Positions 1-7,574 of a DNA stretch of 43,425 bases are shown piece after piece. Position 1 is the stretch's first letter. Every line of letters starts with the position of its first letter. The stretch is from Alphaproteobacteria bacterium (GTDB lineage: Bacteria > Pseudomonadota > Alphaproteobacteria > Geminicoccales > Geminicoccaceae): NCBI GenBank assembly GCA_030431615.1, contig JAUIID010000016.1, forward strand, positions 1 through 43,425, written 5' to 3'. A program made the translations under genes and the position numbers. Below the pieces are notes generated by a model. It saw nothing but the letters and a program-made list of their open reading frames with translations, did not search any database and had not been told where the DNA came from.

Positions 1-247
1 TGTCGCGCTTGTGGGGGGCGACATTGTTGATCTCGCGGCCGTCGAGATAGATCTCGCCATTGGTCGCGGTCTCGAAGCCGGCGAGCATCATCAGGCAGGT
101 GGTCTTGCCGGAGCCGGAAGGCCCGAGCATGGTCAGGAACTCGCCCCGGGCGATATCGAGGTTCAGGTCTTTGACGACGAGGGTCTCGCCATCGTAGCTC
201 TTCTGCACCTCGGCGAAGCGGACGAACGCCTCTTGCTCGTTGGTCAT
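1..247 (-). CDS. ABC transporter ATP-binding protein, PotA-like (5' end only)
   Basis: The first 82 codons of an ABC importer ATPase, cut by the left window edge. The reading frame starts at the ATG at 247. The Walker A motif GPSGSGKTT is at about residues 43-51, and the segment after it (LMMLAGFE, then NGEIYLDG) is typical of the spermidine/putrescine and Fe3+/Sfu-type family. In this family the protein hydrolyses ATP on the cytoplasmic side of an inner-membrane importer. The Walker B, signature and regulatory domains lie outside the window, so the substrate cannot be told. It is divergent from the AlaX-like gene, with about 200 bp between them that must hold both promoters. Confidence 0.85.
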   Translation of the reverse strand, partial: MTNEQEAFVRFAEVQKSYDGETLVVKDLNLDIARGEFLTMLGPSGSGKTTCLMMLAGFETATNGEIYLDGREINNVAPHKRD

Positions 248-445
248 GGGCTCTTTCGGCTGTGGTGTCGGATCGGCACATCCTATCAGTGCAGCGTGCG
301 CGCGGCGCGGCAACCGCTGCCCTCTCGCACCCCTGCGTCGTCACGTTGACGGCAATAGTGCTAGACAGGATACCGGCCACTGTAAAGCCGACCCATTGCT
401 GTACCGATTGAACCGGGCCGGATCGATTGGACTGGAGACCTCGCG

Positions 446-1165
446 ATGACCATACCTCTATTTCGCGACGACGCGTATTTGCGCGACTGCCACGCTGTCG
501 TGGTGGCGATGGACGAGCAGGGAGTCGAGCTGGATCGGTCCGTCTTCTACCCCAGTGCCGGCGGCCAGCCCGGCGACACCGGCTGGCTGGTGCTCGGCGG
601 CGAGCGGCTGGCGGTCACCGATACCCGGAAGGGGACAGGGCCGAACGCCATCATGCATCTCGTCGAGCCGCCGGCCGGGCTCGCCGCCGGCATGGCGGTG
701 CAGGCGGTGCTGGACTGGGAGCGGCGCCATCGGCTGATGCGCATGCATACCTGCCTGCATCTGCTTTGCCGGGCCGTCGACGGGGTGGTGACCGGCGGGC
801 AGATCGGCGACGGCAAGGGGCGGCTCGACTTCGACCTGCCGGAGGCGCCCGACAAGGAGGCCCTCGCTGAGCGGCTCAATGGCTGGATCGCCGAGGATCG
901 GCCGGTGAGCGAGCGGTGGATCGACGCGGACGAGCTCGATGCGCGGCCGGAGCTGGTCCGCACGCTCTCGGTCAAGCCGCCGCGCGGCGATGGTCGCGTC
1001 CGGCTGGTGGAGATCGAGGGGGTCGACCTGCAGGCCTGCGGCGGCACGCATGTGCGGCGCACCGGCGAGATCGGGCCCGTGCGGATCGCCAAGATCGAGA
1101 AGAAGGGTCGACAGAACCGGCGCGTCCAGGTGGTGTTCGCCGCGGACGATGCCGGGGGTGGTTGA
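446..1165 (+). CDS. Alanyl-tRNA editing protein, AlaX-like
   Basis: A 239-residue protein resembling the free-standing editing domain of alanyl-tRNA synthetase (AlaX). The family hydrolyses mischarged Ser- or Gly-tRNA(Ala) in the cytosol. The two zinc-binding motifs are visible: HTCLH at about residues 100-104 and CGGTH at about 198-202. The N-terminus also has the conserved SVFYPSAGGQPGD segment. There is no aminoacylation domain, so it is a trans-editing factor and not AlaRS. The ATG at 446 has GGAG about 8 nt upstream. The aldehyde dehydrogenase gene follows 67 bp later on the same strand and may be cotranscribed, though no functional link is obvious. Confidence 0.88.
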   Translation: MTIPLFRDDAYLRDCHAVVVAMDEQGVELDRSVFYPSAGGQPGDTGWLVLGGERLAVTDTRKGTGPNAIMHLVEPPAGLAAGMAVQAVLDWERRHRLMRMHTCLHLLCRAVDGVVTGGQIGDGKGRLDFDLPEAPDKEALAERLNGWIAEDRPVSERWIDADELDARPELVRTLSVKPPRGDGRVRLVEIEGVDLQACGGTHVRRTGEIGPVRIAKIEKKGRQNRRVQVVFAADDAGGG

Positions 1166-1232
1166 TCCGGGACCTGCCGACCGCCACATGCCGCACTGCA
1201 CAACCTCGAACGACCATCTTCAGGAGCGCCTC

Positions 1233-2678
1233 ATGGCCGAGAACTACCATACCGACCTCTATATCGACGGGGCCTGGCACCCGGCCATGGCCGGCGGCCG
1301 GATCGACATTCTCGACCCGGCGACCGAGGAGGTCGTGGCCACCGCGGCGCAGGCCGAGCGGGCCGACGTCGAGGCGGCGATCGCGGCCGCACAGCAGGCC
1401 TTCCAGACCTGGCGCAAGGTGCCGGCCTGGGACCGCTCGAAGGTGCTGCGCAAGGCAGCGATGCTGCTCGAGGAGCGGGCCGACAGGATCGCCCGCCTGC
1501 TCACGCTCGAATGCGGCAAGCCGCTCGGCCAGGCCAGGGCGGAGGTGATCTCGGCGGTCGAGCTGATCGACTGGTATGCCGACGAGGCGCGCCGGATCTT
1601 CGGCCAGACCCTGCCCGGGCGTGGCGCCGACAACCGCTTCATGACCATCTACGAGCCGGTCGGCGTGGTCGGTGCCTTCACCGCCTGGAACTTCCCGGTC
1701 GTGCTGCAGGCCCGCAAGATCGCCCCGGCCCTGGCGACCGGCTGCACCATTGTCACGCGGCCGGCCGAGGAGGGCACCTCGTCGGTGGCCGAGCTGGTCA
1801 AATGCTTCATCGACGCCGGTGCGCCCAAGGGCACGGTCAACCTCGTGACCGGCACGCCCGAGGTGATCTCCGAGGCCATCATGGACAGCGACGTCGTCCG
1901 CAAGGTGACCTTCACGGGCTCGATCCCGGTCGGCCAGCATCTGATGCGGCGGGCCGCCGACACGGTGAAGCGCATGTCGATGGAGCTCGGCGGCCATGCG
2001 CCGGTGATCATCCACGAGGACGTCGACCCGGTGACGGCCGCCCTCGCCTCGGCCGCCGGCAAGTCGCGCAACAACGGCCAGGTCTGCGTCTCGCCGACCC
2101 GCTTCTACGTGCACAAGAAGCACGAGCAGGCGTTCACCGACGCCTTTGCCGGGGCGCTGGCAGGCATGAAGATCGGCCACGGCCTCGAGGCCGGCACCGA
2201 GATCGGCCCGCTGGTCAACAGGAAGCGCCTCGCCTTCGTCGAGGAGATGGTCGAGCAGACCAAGGCCGAGGGTGCCCGCGTGGTCACCGGCGGCAAGCGG
2301 CCGGCGGACATGAACCAGGGCTATTTCTTCGAGCCCACGGTCTTCTCCGACGTGCGCGACGACATGCGGGTGATGAACGACGAGCCCTTCGGGCCGATCG
2401 CCCCGGTCACCACCTTCGAGAGCTTCGACGAGGTGATCGGCCGCGCCAACAGCCTGAGCTACGGCCTTGCCGGCTACGTCTTCACCGGCAACCAGAAGCT
2501 GGCCCAGGCGACCGCCGAGGCGCTGCGGACCGGCATCGTCGGCGTCAACACATTCGCCGCGGCGACGGCCGAGATGCCGTTCGGCGGGGTCAACCACTCG
2601 GGCTTCGGCCGCGAGAACGGCAGCCAGGGGCTCTACGACTACCTGGACGCCAAGTTCGTCAACATCGCCTACGGCTGA
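1233..2678 (+). CDS. NAD(P)-dependent aldehyde dehydrogenase
   Basis: A 481-residue aldehyde dehydrogenase, probably of the succinate-semialdehyde/aldehyde type. It oxidises an aldehyde to the acid in the cytosol. Visible landmarks are the cofactor-fold segment AFTAWNFPVVLQARKIAPAL, the FTGS motif, the general-base region MELGGHAP, the catalytic Cys in NNGQVCVSPTR, and EPFGPIAP near the C-terminus. The frame is open far upstream, but the ATG at 1233 was chosen because AGGAG lies 6 nt before it and the family's N-terminus starts there. The aminotransferase gene starts 13 bp after the stop, so the two are probably one operon. An amine-to-aldehyde-to-acid route is an inference; the exact substrate is unknown. 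Confidence 0.92.
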   Translation: MAENYHTDLYIDGAWHPAMAGGRIDILDPATEEVVATAAQAERADVEAAIAAAQQAFQTWRKVPAWDRSKVLRKAAMLLEERADRIARLLTLECGKPLGQARAEVISAVELIDWYADEARRIFGQTLPGRGADNRFMTIYEPVGVVGAFTAWNFPVVLQARKIAPALATGCTIVTRPAEEGTSSVAELVKCFIDAGAPKGTVNLVTGTPEVISEAIMDSDVVRKVTFTGSIPVGQHLMRRAADTVKRMSMELGGHAPVIIHEDVDPVTAALASAAGKSRNNGQVCVSPTRFYVHKKHEQAFTDAFAGALAGMKIGHGLEAGTEIGPLVNRKRLAFVEEMVEQTKAEGARVVTGGKRPADMNQGYFFEPTVFSDVRDDMRVMNDEPFGPIAPVTTFESFDEVIGRANSLSYGLAGYVFTGNQKLAQATAEALRTGIVGVNTFAAATAEMPFGGVNHSGFGRENGSQGLYDYLDAKFVNIAYG

Positions 2679-2691
2679 CGGACAGCCAGCC

Positions 2692-3807
2692 ATGACGGAG
2701 CCGCGCCCGCGGTTCACCGACCTCGTCCAGGGTCTGCCGGCGACGATCCCGTTCGTCGGCCCGGAGGCCCTGGAGCGGCGGCGCGGGCGCGGCTTCGAGC
2801 TGCGCCTCGGTGCCAACGAGAGCGCCTTCGGCCTCTCGCCCCTGGCGGCGGAGGCCATCCGGCGGGAGCTGGCGCGGGCCGCCTGGTACGGCGATCCCGA
2901 GGCCTTCGAGCTGTGCCGGCGGCTGGCGGCACTGCATGGCGTGGCCGTGGACGAGATCGTCATCGGCGCCGGCATCGACGAGCTCCTGGGCGTGCTGGTC
3001 CGGGCGGTCACCAGCCCGGGCGACCCGGTCGTCACCTCGGACGGGGCCTATCCGACCTTCAACTACCACGTCACCGGCTTCGGCGGCCGGCTGGTCACCG
3101 TACCCTACCGGGACGACCACGAGGACCCGGAAGGGCTCGCTTCGGCGGTGCGGCGGGAGGGGGCGAGGCTCGTCTATCTCGCCAATCCCGACAACCCGAT
3201 GGGCAGCTGGCATGCGGCCCCGGTCATCCAGCGCTTCCTTGCCGCCCTGCCGGCCGACGTGCTCGTGCTGCTCGACGAGGCCTATGTCGAGTTCGCCCCG
3301 GCGGATGCCGCCCCGCCGATCGACACGGCCGACCCCAGGGTCGTGCGCCTGCGCACCTTCTCCAAGGCGCACGGCATGGCCGGGCTCCGCATCGGCTACG
3401 CCATCGCCCATGCCGCGGTGATCCAGGCCATGGGCAAGATTCGCAACCACTTCGGCGTCAGCCGCATCGCCCAGGCGGCGGCCATGGCCTCGCTCGACGA
3501 TCCGGGCTTCGTCGCCGGCGTGGTCGCCGAGGTGGCGCGCGGCCGGGACGAGTATGCCGAACTCGCCGCCCGGCTCGATTTTCGCGCCCTGCCCTCCGCC
3601 ACCAATTTCGTCGCCATCGACGTCGACCCCGGGAACGGCGGATCCGCGCACAGCCAGAAGCTGCTCGAGGCCCTCGCCACAGCCGGGGTCTTCATCCGCC
3701 GCCCCGGCATCGCCCCGCTCGACCGCTGCATCCGCGTCTCCGTCGGCACTGCCCCCGAACGGGCGCGTTTCGCCGATATCCTCACCGGGATCGTCCGCGC
3801 GCAGTAG
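2692..3807 (+). CDS. HisC-like PLP-dependent aminotransferase (fold type I)
   Basis: A 371-residue class I/II aminotransferase resembling histidinol-phosphate aminotransferase. It has the N-terminal LGANESAFG segment, NPDNPMG for substrate and cofactor contact, DEAYVEF, and the PLP lysine in TFSKAHGMAGLRIGYA. The C-terminal segment RVSVGTAPE carries the carboxylate-binding Arg. It starts 13 bp after the aldehyde dehydrogenase stop, suggesting cotranscription. No other his genes are near, so a role on another amino acid is as likely as histidine synthesis. The gene runs into composite array 1, with the convergent ccoS beyond it. Confidence 0.88.
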   Translation: MTEPRPRFTDLVQGLPATIPFVGPEALERRRGRGFELRLGANESAFGLSPLAAEAIRRELARAAWYGDPEAFELCRRLAALHGVAVDEIVIGAGIDELLGVLVRAVTSPGDPVVTSDGAYPTFNYHVTGFGGRLVTVPYRDDHEDPEGLASAVRREGARLVYLANPDNPMGSWHAAPVIQRFLAALPADVLVLLDEAYVEFAPADAAPPIDTADPRVVRLRTFSKAHGMAGLRIGYAIAHAAVIQAMGKIRNHFGVSRIAQAAAMASLDDPGFVAGVVAEVARGRDEYAELAARLDFRALPSATNFVAIDVDPGNGGSAHSQKLLEALATAGVFIRRPGIAPLDRCIRVSVGTAPERARFADILTGIVRAQ

Positions 3808-3918
3808 GATTATTAGCCTATTTAACGCCTGCTGTCAAGCTGGTCGGGTTCCTTCGGCAGAATAGGGTTTCTGGAAGCAGGGAAGCCTGCAGACACAGCA
3901 ATTTCGCGAGATCTTGTT

Positions 3919-4021
3919 GGGTTCGTTCGTCGAATCCTTGGGTTCGCTCGTCGATTCGGTGGGTTCGTTGGTCGAATCGCCGGGTTCGATCGTCGTTCTG
4001 GCGGGTTCGATCGTCGCCAGC
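3919..4021 (+). repeat. Array 1, part A: five ~21-bp direct repeats
   Basis: Five units begin at 3919, 3940, 3961, 3982 and 4003, an exact 21-bp period. Each starts with GGGTTCG, followed by a variable base and TCGTCGA or a close variant. The last unit is 19 bp and abuts the first inverted repeat. Read on the minus strand the period gives seven-residue repeats (DERTxxx). However, the CGA ACC codons do not vary even at wobble positions, which points to conservation of DNA or RNA rather than of protein. A 21-bp period is two helical turns, as in iterated protein-binding sites. Confidence 0.93.
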
Positions 4022-4167
4022 TGTCGCGTTATATGCGACATCTTGGGGTTGCTGTCGCATTATACGCGACACAATTGGCCCTACTGTCGCATATAACGCG
4101 ACATCCCGAGCCCAAGTGTCGCGTTATATGCGACAACCCGAGCCGTACTGTCGCGTATAGCGCGACA
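4022..4167. repeat. Array 1, part B: five phased 19-bp inverted repeats
   Basis: Five dyads lie at 4022-4040, 4053-4071, 4085-4103, 4117-4135 and 4149-4167. All have identical arms, TGTCGC and GCGACA, around an AT-rich 7-bp core such as GTTATAT. The gaps are 12, 13, 13 and 13 bp, so repeat starts are 31-32 bp apart, about three helical turns. In RNA each could form a 6-bp stem with a 7-nt loop. The 31/32-bp period is not a multiple of three, which argues against a coding repeat. Confidence 0.95.
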
Positions 4168-4203
4168 AGCCAAGCCGTCCGGTCGGCTCCCGGACCCGAT
4201 CGG

Positions 4204-4395
4204 CTACTCCCGCCCTTCCCCTTTCCTCGCCTCGTTGTCCTCTGCTGGCTCTTCGTCATCATCATCGAAAAGAATGCGCTCGGCGGCGCCGTCGAGGTCG
4301 TCGAACTGGCCGCTGCGGAGCGCCCAGAGGAAGCCGAGGAGGCCGAGGAAGCCGAGGAGGAGGGCGATGGGGATGAGGTAGAGGAGGCCGGACAT
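4204..4395 (-). CDS. ccoS: cbb3-type cytochrome oxidase assembly protein CcoS
   Basis: A 63-residue protein matching CcoS in length and pattern. It has one N-terminal membrane segment (about residues 3-26), then WALRSGQFDDLDGAAERILF and an acidic stretch DDDDEE. In the family it is needed to put cofactors into cbb3 cytochrome c oxidase at the inner membrane. It is usually the last gene of ccoGHIS; here it stands alone, 18 bp downstream of zapE, and no other cco gene is in the window. Its 3' end faces array 1. Confidence 0.9.
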   Translation of the reverse strand: MSGLLYLIPIALLLGFLGLLGFLWALRSGQFDDLDGAAERILFDDDDEEPAEDNEARKGEGRE

Positions 4396-4413
4396 GGTGC
4401 GGTCTCCTCTGGC

Positions 4414-5586
4414 TCAGTTCAGGTCGGAGGTCAGCGCGAAGGTCTCGAGCCTCGGGGTCGGGCCGTCGGTCGGGCGGTTGCGGCAGGCTTCGAGCCAGTC
4501 CCTTGACTGCATCTCCATGAGCCGGCTGGCGGTGCGCTGGAACTCGAAGGCGCCGTCGCCCTGAGGGTAGAGCCCGGCGGCCGGGGCGGCGGCCGAGAGG
4601 AAGAGCATGACCCGGCACTCGTAGAGGGCGTCGATCAGGGTCATGAAGCGCCGCGCCTCGTTGCGGCGGTCGGGGGTGAGCAGCGGCACGCCGTCGAGGA
4701 CGACGCTGTGGTAGCGGCGGGCGATGGCGAGATAGTCGGCGGCACCCAGCGGCTGGGCGCAGAGGTCGGCGAAGCCGAAGCGGGCGGCGCCGCCGGCCGC
4801 CATGGGCACGGCGAGCCGGCGAAGCCCGACCTCGAGCTCGGCCGGGGCAGGCTCCACGCCGTCGGCGAGGGCCTTGAAGATGCCGTCGAGGGCGGCGGTG
4901 GCCTCGGGGCCGAGCGGGTAGTGATAGACCGGCAGGTCGCGCAGGCGCTCGAGGCGGTAGTCGACCGGCCCGTCGAGCGCGACGATCTCGAGGCGCTCCT
5001 TCAGGAGGTCGATGAAGGGCAGGAAACGCGCGCGGTTGAGGCCGTCCTCGTAGAGCCGGTCGGGCGGCCAGTTGGAGGTGGCGACGACCACCACCCCCTC
5101 GGCGAAGACGGCCTCGAAGAGGCGGCCGAGGATCATGGCGTCGGCGATGTTGACGACATGGAACTCGTCGAAGCAGAGCAGCCGGGCCGCGGCGGCGAGG
5201 TCGCGCGCGACCTGGGCCAGTGGCTCGCCCTTGCCGCTCGCCTGGCGGAGCGCATGCAGGCGCGCCTGCACGTCGAGCATGAAAGCGTGAAAATGCACGC
5301 GCCGCTTCGCCTCGATGTGCACCTCGGCGAAGAAGAGGTCCATGAGCATCGACTTGCCGCGGCCGACGCCGCCATGGATGTAGAGGCCTTTCGGCCCCGG
5401 GCTGGCGGGCGCGGCCGTTCGCCCGATCAGCCGGCCGAGGAGGCCCCGGGGCGCTTCCGTCGCGGGGGCCGGCTGGCGTTCCAGCGTGCGCGCCAGCGCG
5501 TCGAGCCGTTCGGCCACACAGCACTGGACGGGGTCCTGGACGATCGTGCCCGCGTCGAGCAGGGCCTGGTAGCGTTCGAGGGGCAT
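4414..5586 (-). CDS. zapE: Cell division protein ZapE / AFG1-like ATPase
   Basis: A 390-residue AFG1/ZapE-family P-loop ATPase. Walker A is GGVGRGKS at about residues 72-79, Walker B is LLCFDEFH at about 140-147, and a sensor-like ATSNWPP follows. In E. coli ZapE associates with the Z ring and affects constriction; the mitochondrial relative Afg1/Lace1 acts on respiratory complexes. The coupling to ccoS 18 bp downstream is notable because both may act around respiratory enzymes, but that is inference. The ATG at 5586 has no strong ribosome binding site. Confidence 0.9.
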   Translation of the reverse strand: MPLERYQALLDAGTIVQDPVQCCVAERLDALARTLERQPAPATEAPRGLLGRLIGRTAAPASPGPKGLYIHGGVGRGKSMLMDLFFAEVHIEAKRRVHFHAFMLDVQARLHALRQASGKGEPLAQVARDLAAAARLLCFDEFHVVNIADAMILGRLFEAVFAEGVVVVATSNWPPDRLYEDGLNRARFLPFIDLLKERLEIVALDGPVDYRLERLRDLPVYHYPLGPEATAALDGIFKALADGVEPAPAELEVGLRRLAVPMAAGGAARFGFADLCAQPLGAADYLAIARRYHSVVLDGVPLLTPDRRNEARRFMTLIDALYECRVMLFLSAAAPAAGLYPQGDGAFEFQRTASRLMEMQSRDWLEACRNRPTDGPTPRLETFALTSDLN

Positions 5587-6073
5587 GGCGGCGGCGCGGG
5601 TCGCTGGTGCAAGGGTTGCCGCGTCGTAGCAGCCGCAGGGGCAAAATCATACCGCACTCGGCGATCCCGGATCAGGTTGAGCGGGGAGGCAGCGCCTCCC
5701 CGCAGGCCCCACCAGATTTTTCGGACAGGCGTTGGTAGCAACAGCAGGCAGATGCATGAACGACAACTTGTTATAGGACTTATTTGGCGATTATATACAA
5801 AGCAAACAGTGCTGGCCTGAACCATATTAGGTGGTGCGGATGGCTTGGCACCCCCACACCTTGAGGCCGCTTGGATTCGACATCGACTTGAGGTAGAACA
5901 TCGCCCGATGAGAACGAAACGGGGCCGGGTAAGCCCGGCAAGGCCCCCGACCCCTGATCGTTCTATCCGCCAACACCTGTGAGCGCGTGGCGGACAGTGG
6001 CAATCTCCATGCCGTTTCTACGGCGATCCCCGCCCCTGGTCAAGCGCGCTCCTTTCAGTCTGGAGTGCGACAT
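5587..6073. other. Intergenic region with two hairpins
   Basis: A 487-bp stretch between divergent genes. It contains a perfect 10-bp hairpin at 5681-5703 and a 6-bp hairpin GCCGGG-TAAG-CCCGGC at 5924-5939. Base composition becomes more AT-rich between about 5740 and 5830, marking the start of the accessory segment. A frame encoding about 24 residues on the minus strand near 5825-5900 lacks a ribosome binding site and was not called. Nothing else is recognised. Confidence 0.6.
5681..5703 (+). terminator. Strong hairpin, possible terminator
   Basis: A perfect 10-bp stem (GCGGGGAGGC with its complement) around the loop AGC. On the plus strand ATTTTT follows about 12 nt downstream, too far for a classical intrinsic terminator. 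It lies about 95 bp upstream of the zapE start, so it could mark the end of a former transcript or sit in the zapE leader. Confidence 0.4.
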
Positions 6074-6535
6074 ATGTCGTTCGGTTTTGGTATGGGCTTT
6101 GGTTTTGGAAGCAGGGGCGCCCCTGTTAAGCCGAAACCGCCGGTCGATCCTGATGCGATCTGCGAGGCCATTGAGGGTCGCCACAACATCGACGCCACCT
6201 ACGGCGGAAAGAAGATCAAGGCATCTCCGTATGCCCTGATCCGCGCCAGCAGCGGAGTGCTCGTGCTCCATGCCGTGTTCTTCGATTCGCCCAAAGGGGC
6301 GCTCAACCATTGGGAGCCTCGGGCGTACGATCTGACGCAGTTCAGCGGCGCGTCAGTCTCCACCGACTGCTTTACGCCCAACACGCTCTTCCGTTCCGAA
6401 GATGTCGTCGGGGATGGCGAGATCCTTTGCGCAGTCGATCGCGACCAAGGCTCGCTCGATGGCCTCAAGATGGGATCGAGCGAGGTCGTACCCGGTCAGC
6501 AGGTCGAGGTTCTGAAAGACGCTCAGACCGGCTGA
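6074..6535 (+). CDS. Hypothetical protein, possible lone WYL-like domain
   Basis: A 153-residue protein. The frame opens at 5987, but the ATG at 6074 has GGAG 8-9 nt before it and gives a compact protein beginning MSFGFGMGFGFGSRG. From about residue 25 the pattern (IEGRHNIDATYGGKKI, then SPYALI, VLVLHAVF, RAYDLTQFSG) resembles a WYL sensor domain without its usual winged-helix partner. That assignment is tentative and from pattern only. Its last 183 bp lie antisense to the gene at 6353-6589, so at most one of the two may be real over the overlap. Confidence 0.55.
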   Translation: MSFGFGMGFGFGSRGAPVKPKPPVDPDAICEAIEGRHNIDATYGGKKIKASPYALIRASSGVLVLHAVFFDSPKGALNHWEPRAYDLTQFSGASVSTDCFTPNTLFRSEDVVGDGEILCAVDRDQGSLDGLKMGSSEVVPGQQVEVLKDAQTG

Positions 6536-6589
6536 CGTGTGCATCCTGATGCGCTCGATTTCCTCGTAGAGGATTTCCGTTGCTTGCAT
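6353..6589 (-). CDS. Small hypothetical helical protein
   Basis: A 78-residue frame starting at the ATG at 6589, which has GGAG about 6 nt upstream; another ATG at 6613 has no such signal. The sequence (TEILYEEIERIRMHTS, then LARSHLEAIERALVAIDCAK) looks mostly helical and like a real protein, but no family is recognised. It overlaps the 3' part of the gene at 6074-6535 on the other strand with codon boundaries aligned, so composition cannot decide between them. Confidence 0.45.
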   Translation of the reverse strand: MQATEILYEEIERIRMHTSAGLSVFQNLDLLTGYDLARSHLEAIERALVAIDCAKDLAIPDDIFGTEERVGRKAVGGD

Positions 6590-6637
6590 GGGGGCTCCAA
6601 GGCTCCCATGCACTCTATAGGAATAAAGACTCGGCCG

Positions 6638-6835
6638 TCAAGTAGCTTTGGCGGCCGAGCGCTTCTTGTTTCGGGCTGGCGGCCTGTCCCCACTCGACTT
6701 CTCATGCGGCTTCGGCGGCTGCGCGGCCATCGTCTTCAGCACCTCGGCGACACGCGGGTCGTTCGGGTCGCAGCCGAGTTCGCGGGCGAGGTGTTCAAAA
6801 CCGGCTGCTTCATCGTGCGTTTTTGATGCGCTCAT
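6638..6835 (-). CDS. Small hypothetical protein with basic tail
   Basis: A 65-residue frame. The ATG at 6835 was chosen because AGGAG lies about 8 nt upstream. Residues 5-35 look like a small helical domain (AAGFEHLARELGCDPNDPRV, then AEVLKTMA). The tail is rich in Lys, Arg and Pro (PPARNKKRSAAKAT), suggesting nucleic-acid contact. No family is recognised. It is transcribed away from the tRNA gene. Confidence 0.5.
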   Translation of the reverse strand: MSASKTHDEAAGFEHLARELGCDPNDPRVAEVLKTMAAQPPKPHEKSSGDRPPARNKKRSAAKAT

Positions 6836-6954
6836 TTCGATTCTCCTGCCACAAATTATTGAAATAACAGGCAAAACGGCGCGTCAAACGCAACGTTTGA
6901 CAAACCGTCTCGCCTGAGGATAGAAAGGCGCGTCGTTACGATCAACCGTCCAAC

Positions 6955-7042
6955 GGCCCCTTGGTGGAATGGTAGACACAGCGGTCTTTAAAAACCGACT
7001 GCCTTGGCGGGCGTGCGGGTTCGAGTCCCGCAGGGGCCACCA
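6955..7042 (+). tRNA. tRNA-Leu (UAA-like), with unusual anticodon loop
   Basis: An 88-nt class II tRNA with encoded CCA. The 7-bp acceptor stem (GGCCCCT with AGGGGCC) pairs fully. The D arm (GTG...CAC), a 16-nt variable arm (TGCC-TTG-GCGG) and a perfect 5-bp T arm (GCGGG-TTCGAGT-CCCGC) are present. The anticodon arm is odd: GCGGT and ACCGA enclose CTTTAAAA, an 8-nt loop where tRNA-Leu(UAA) normally has CTTAAAA. The outer G-A pair is a mismatch, and the D loop is one base shorter than usual. It may be a decaying tRNA, a mobile-element tRNA, or one that decodes unusually. The gene at 7060 starts 18 nt after the CCA. Confidence 0.8.
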
Positions 7043-7059
7043 ACCTATGGAGTTAGGTA

Positions 7060-7482
7060 GTGAGCAGGAGCCGGAACGTGAAGAGCGTGCAAGCCTATCT
7101 CGATGACTTGAAGAAGCAAAGAGACAACCTGGATCAGCAGATTCGGGGCGTGGAAGATTCTTTGCGTTTGTTCCAGGGCGAGCAGCCGAAGGCCGCAGTT
7201 CGCACCAGGAGACCCAACGTCAAGGAGCATGTTTTTCGGTTGCTCGACCGCGTCGGCACTGACGGATTGAACGCTGCGATAGCGGTTGCGATGGCCGAGA
7301 AGGAGAACGTCGCATTGGATCGCGGGACAGTGTCTAGCCTTCTCAGCAGACTCAAAAACGAGGGCGCAGTCGCCTACGACGGGGCGGTCTATAGGCTCGT
7401 GAAATTTTGTGCCGACACCCCGGCCGTCGCCAGTCAGCCGTCGCCAATTGTGAATTTCCCAGCTTCAAAGGGCGTAGGATGA
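7060..7482 (+). CDS. Hypothetical protein, coiled coil plus winged-helix-like domain
   Basis: A 140-residue protein starting at GTG 7060, with GGAG about 7 nt upstream. Residues 8-40 form a likely coiled coil (AYLDDLKKQRDNLDQQIRGV). Residues about 50-112 look like a winged helix: VKEHVFRLL, then LDRGTVSSLLSRLKNEGAV and a beta wing AYDGAVYRL. A small DNA-binding or chromatin-type protein is a fair guess, but no family is named. It begins just after the tRNA-Leu, so the two are probably cotranscribed. Confidence 0.65.
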   Translation: MSRSRNVKSVQAYLDDLKKQRDNLDQQIRGVEDSLRLFQGEQPKAAVRTRRPNVKEHVFRLLDRVGTDGLNAAIAVAMAEKENVALDRGTVSSLLSRLKNEGAVAYDGAVYRLVKFCADTPAVASQPSPIVNFPASKGVG

Positions 7483-7574
7483 GCCTGCCCTTGTGAAGGC
7501 CGCCCGTCACTCCTCAGGCCGTGGAAAGCAGGGAGTAACGGGCGGTGCAACGTGCATGAGGAAAGGACCTCGAC

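Larger units (their letters stand above)
3808..4203. other. Convergent intergenic region holding composite array 1
   Basis: A 396-bp gap between the 3' ends of the aminotransferase (+) and ccoS (-). The first 110 bp show nothing recognisable. Positions 3919-4167 are the composite repeat array described separately. Short reading frames cross the array on both strands, but they arise from the repeats and no ribosome binding site supports them. Confidence 0.8.

Noticed and set aside
3818-4072. A repeat-containing protein (DERT heptads) on the minus strand across array 1
   Set aside because: No ribosome binding site. The 31/32-bp dyad period breaks the frame, and wobble bases of the repeated codons are invariant. 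The similar frame over array 2 follows from the shared DNA repeats.
4022-4167. CRISPR array
   Set aside because: Repeats are 19-bp dyads with 12-13 bp gaps, too short for spacers. There are only five, and no cas genes are present.
5825-5900. A gene of about 24 residues (MFYLKSMSNPSGLKVWGCQA)
   Set aside because: No ribosome binding site, and too short to judge without homologues.
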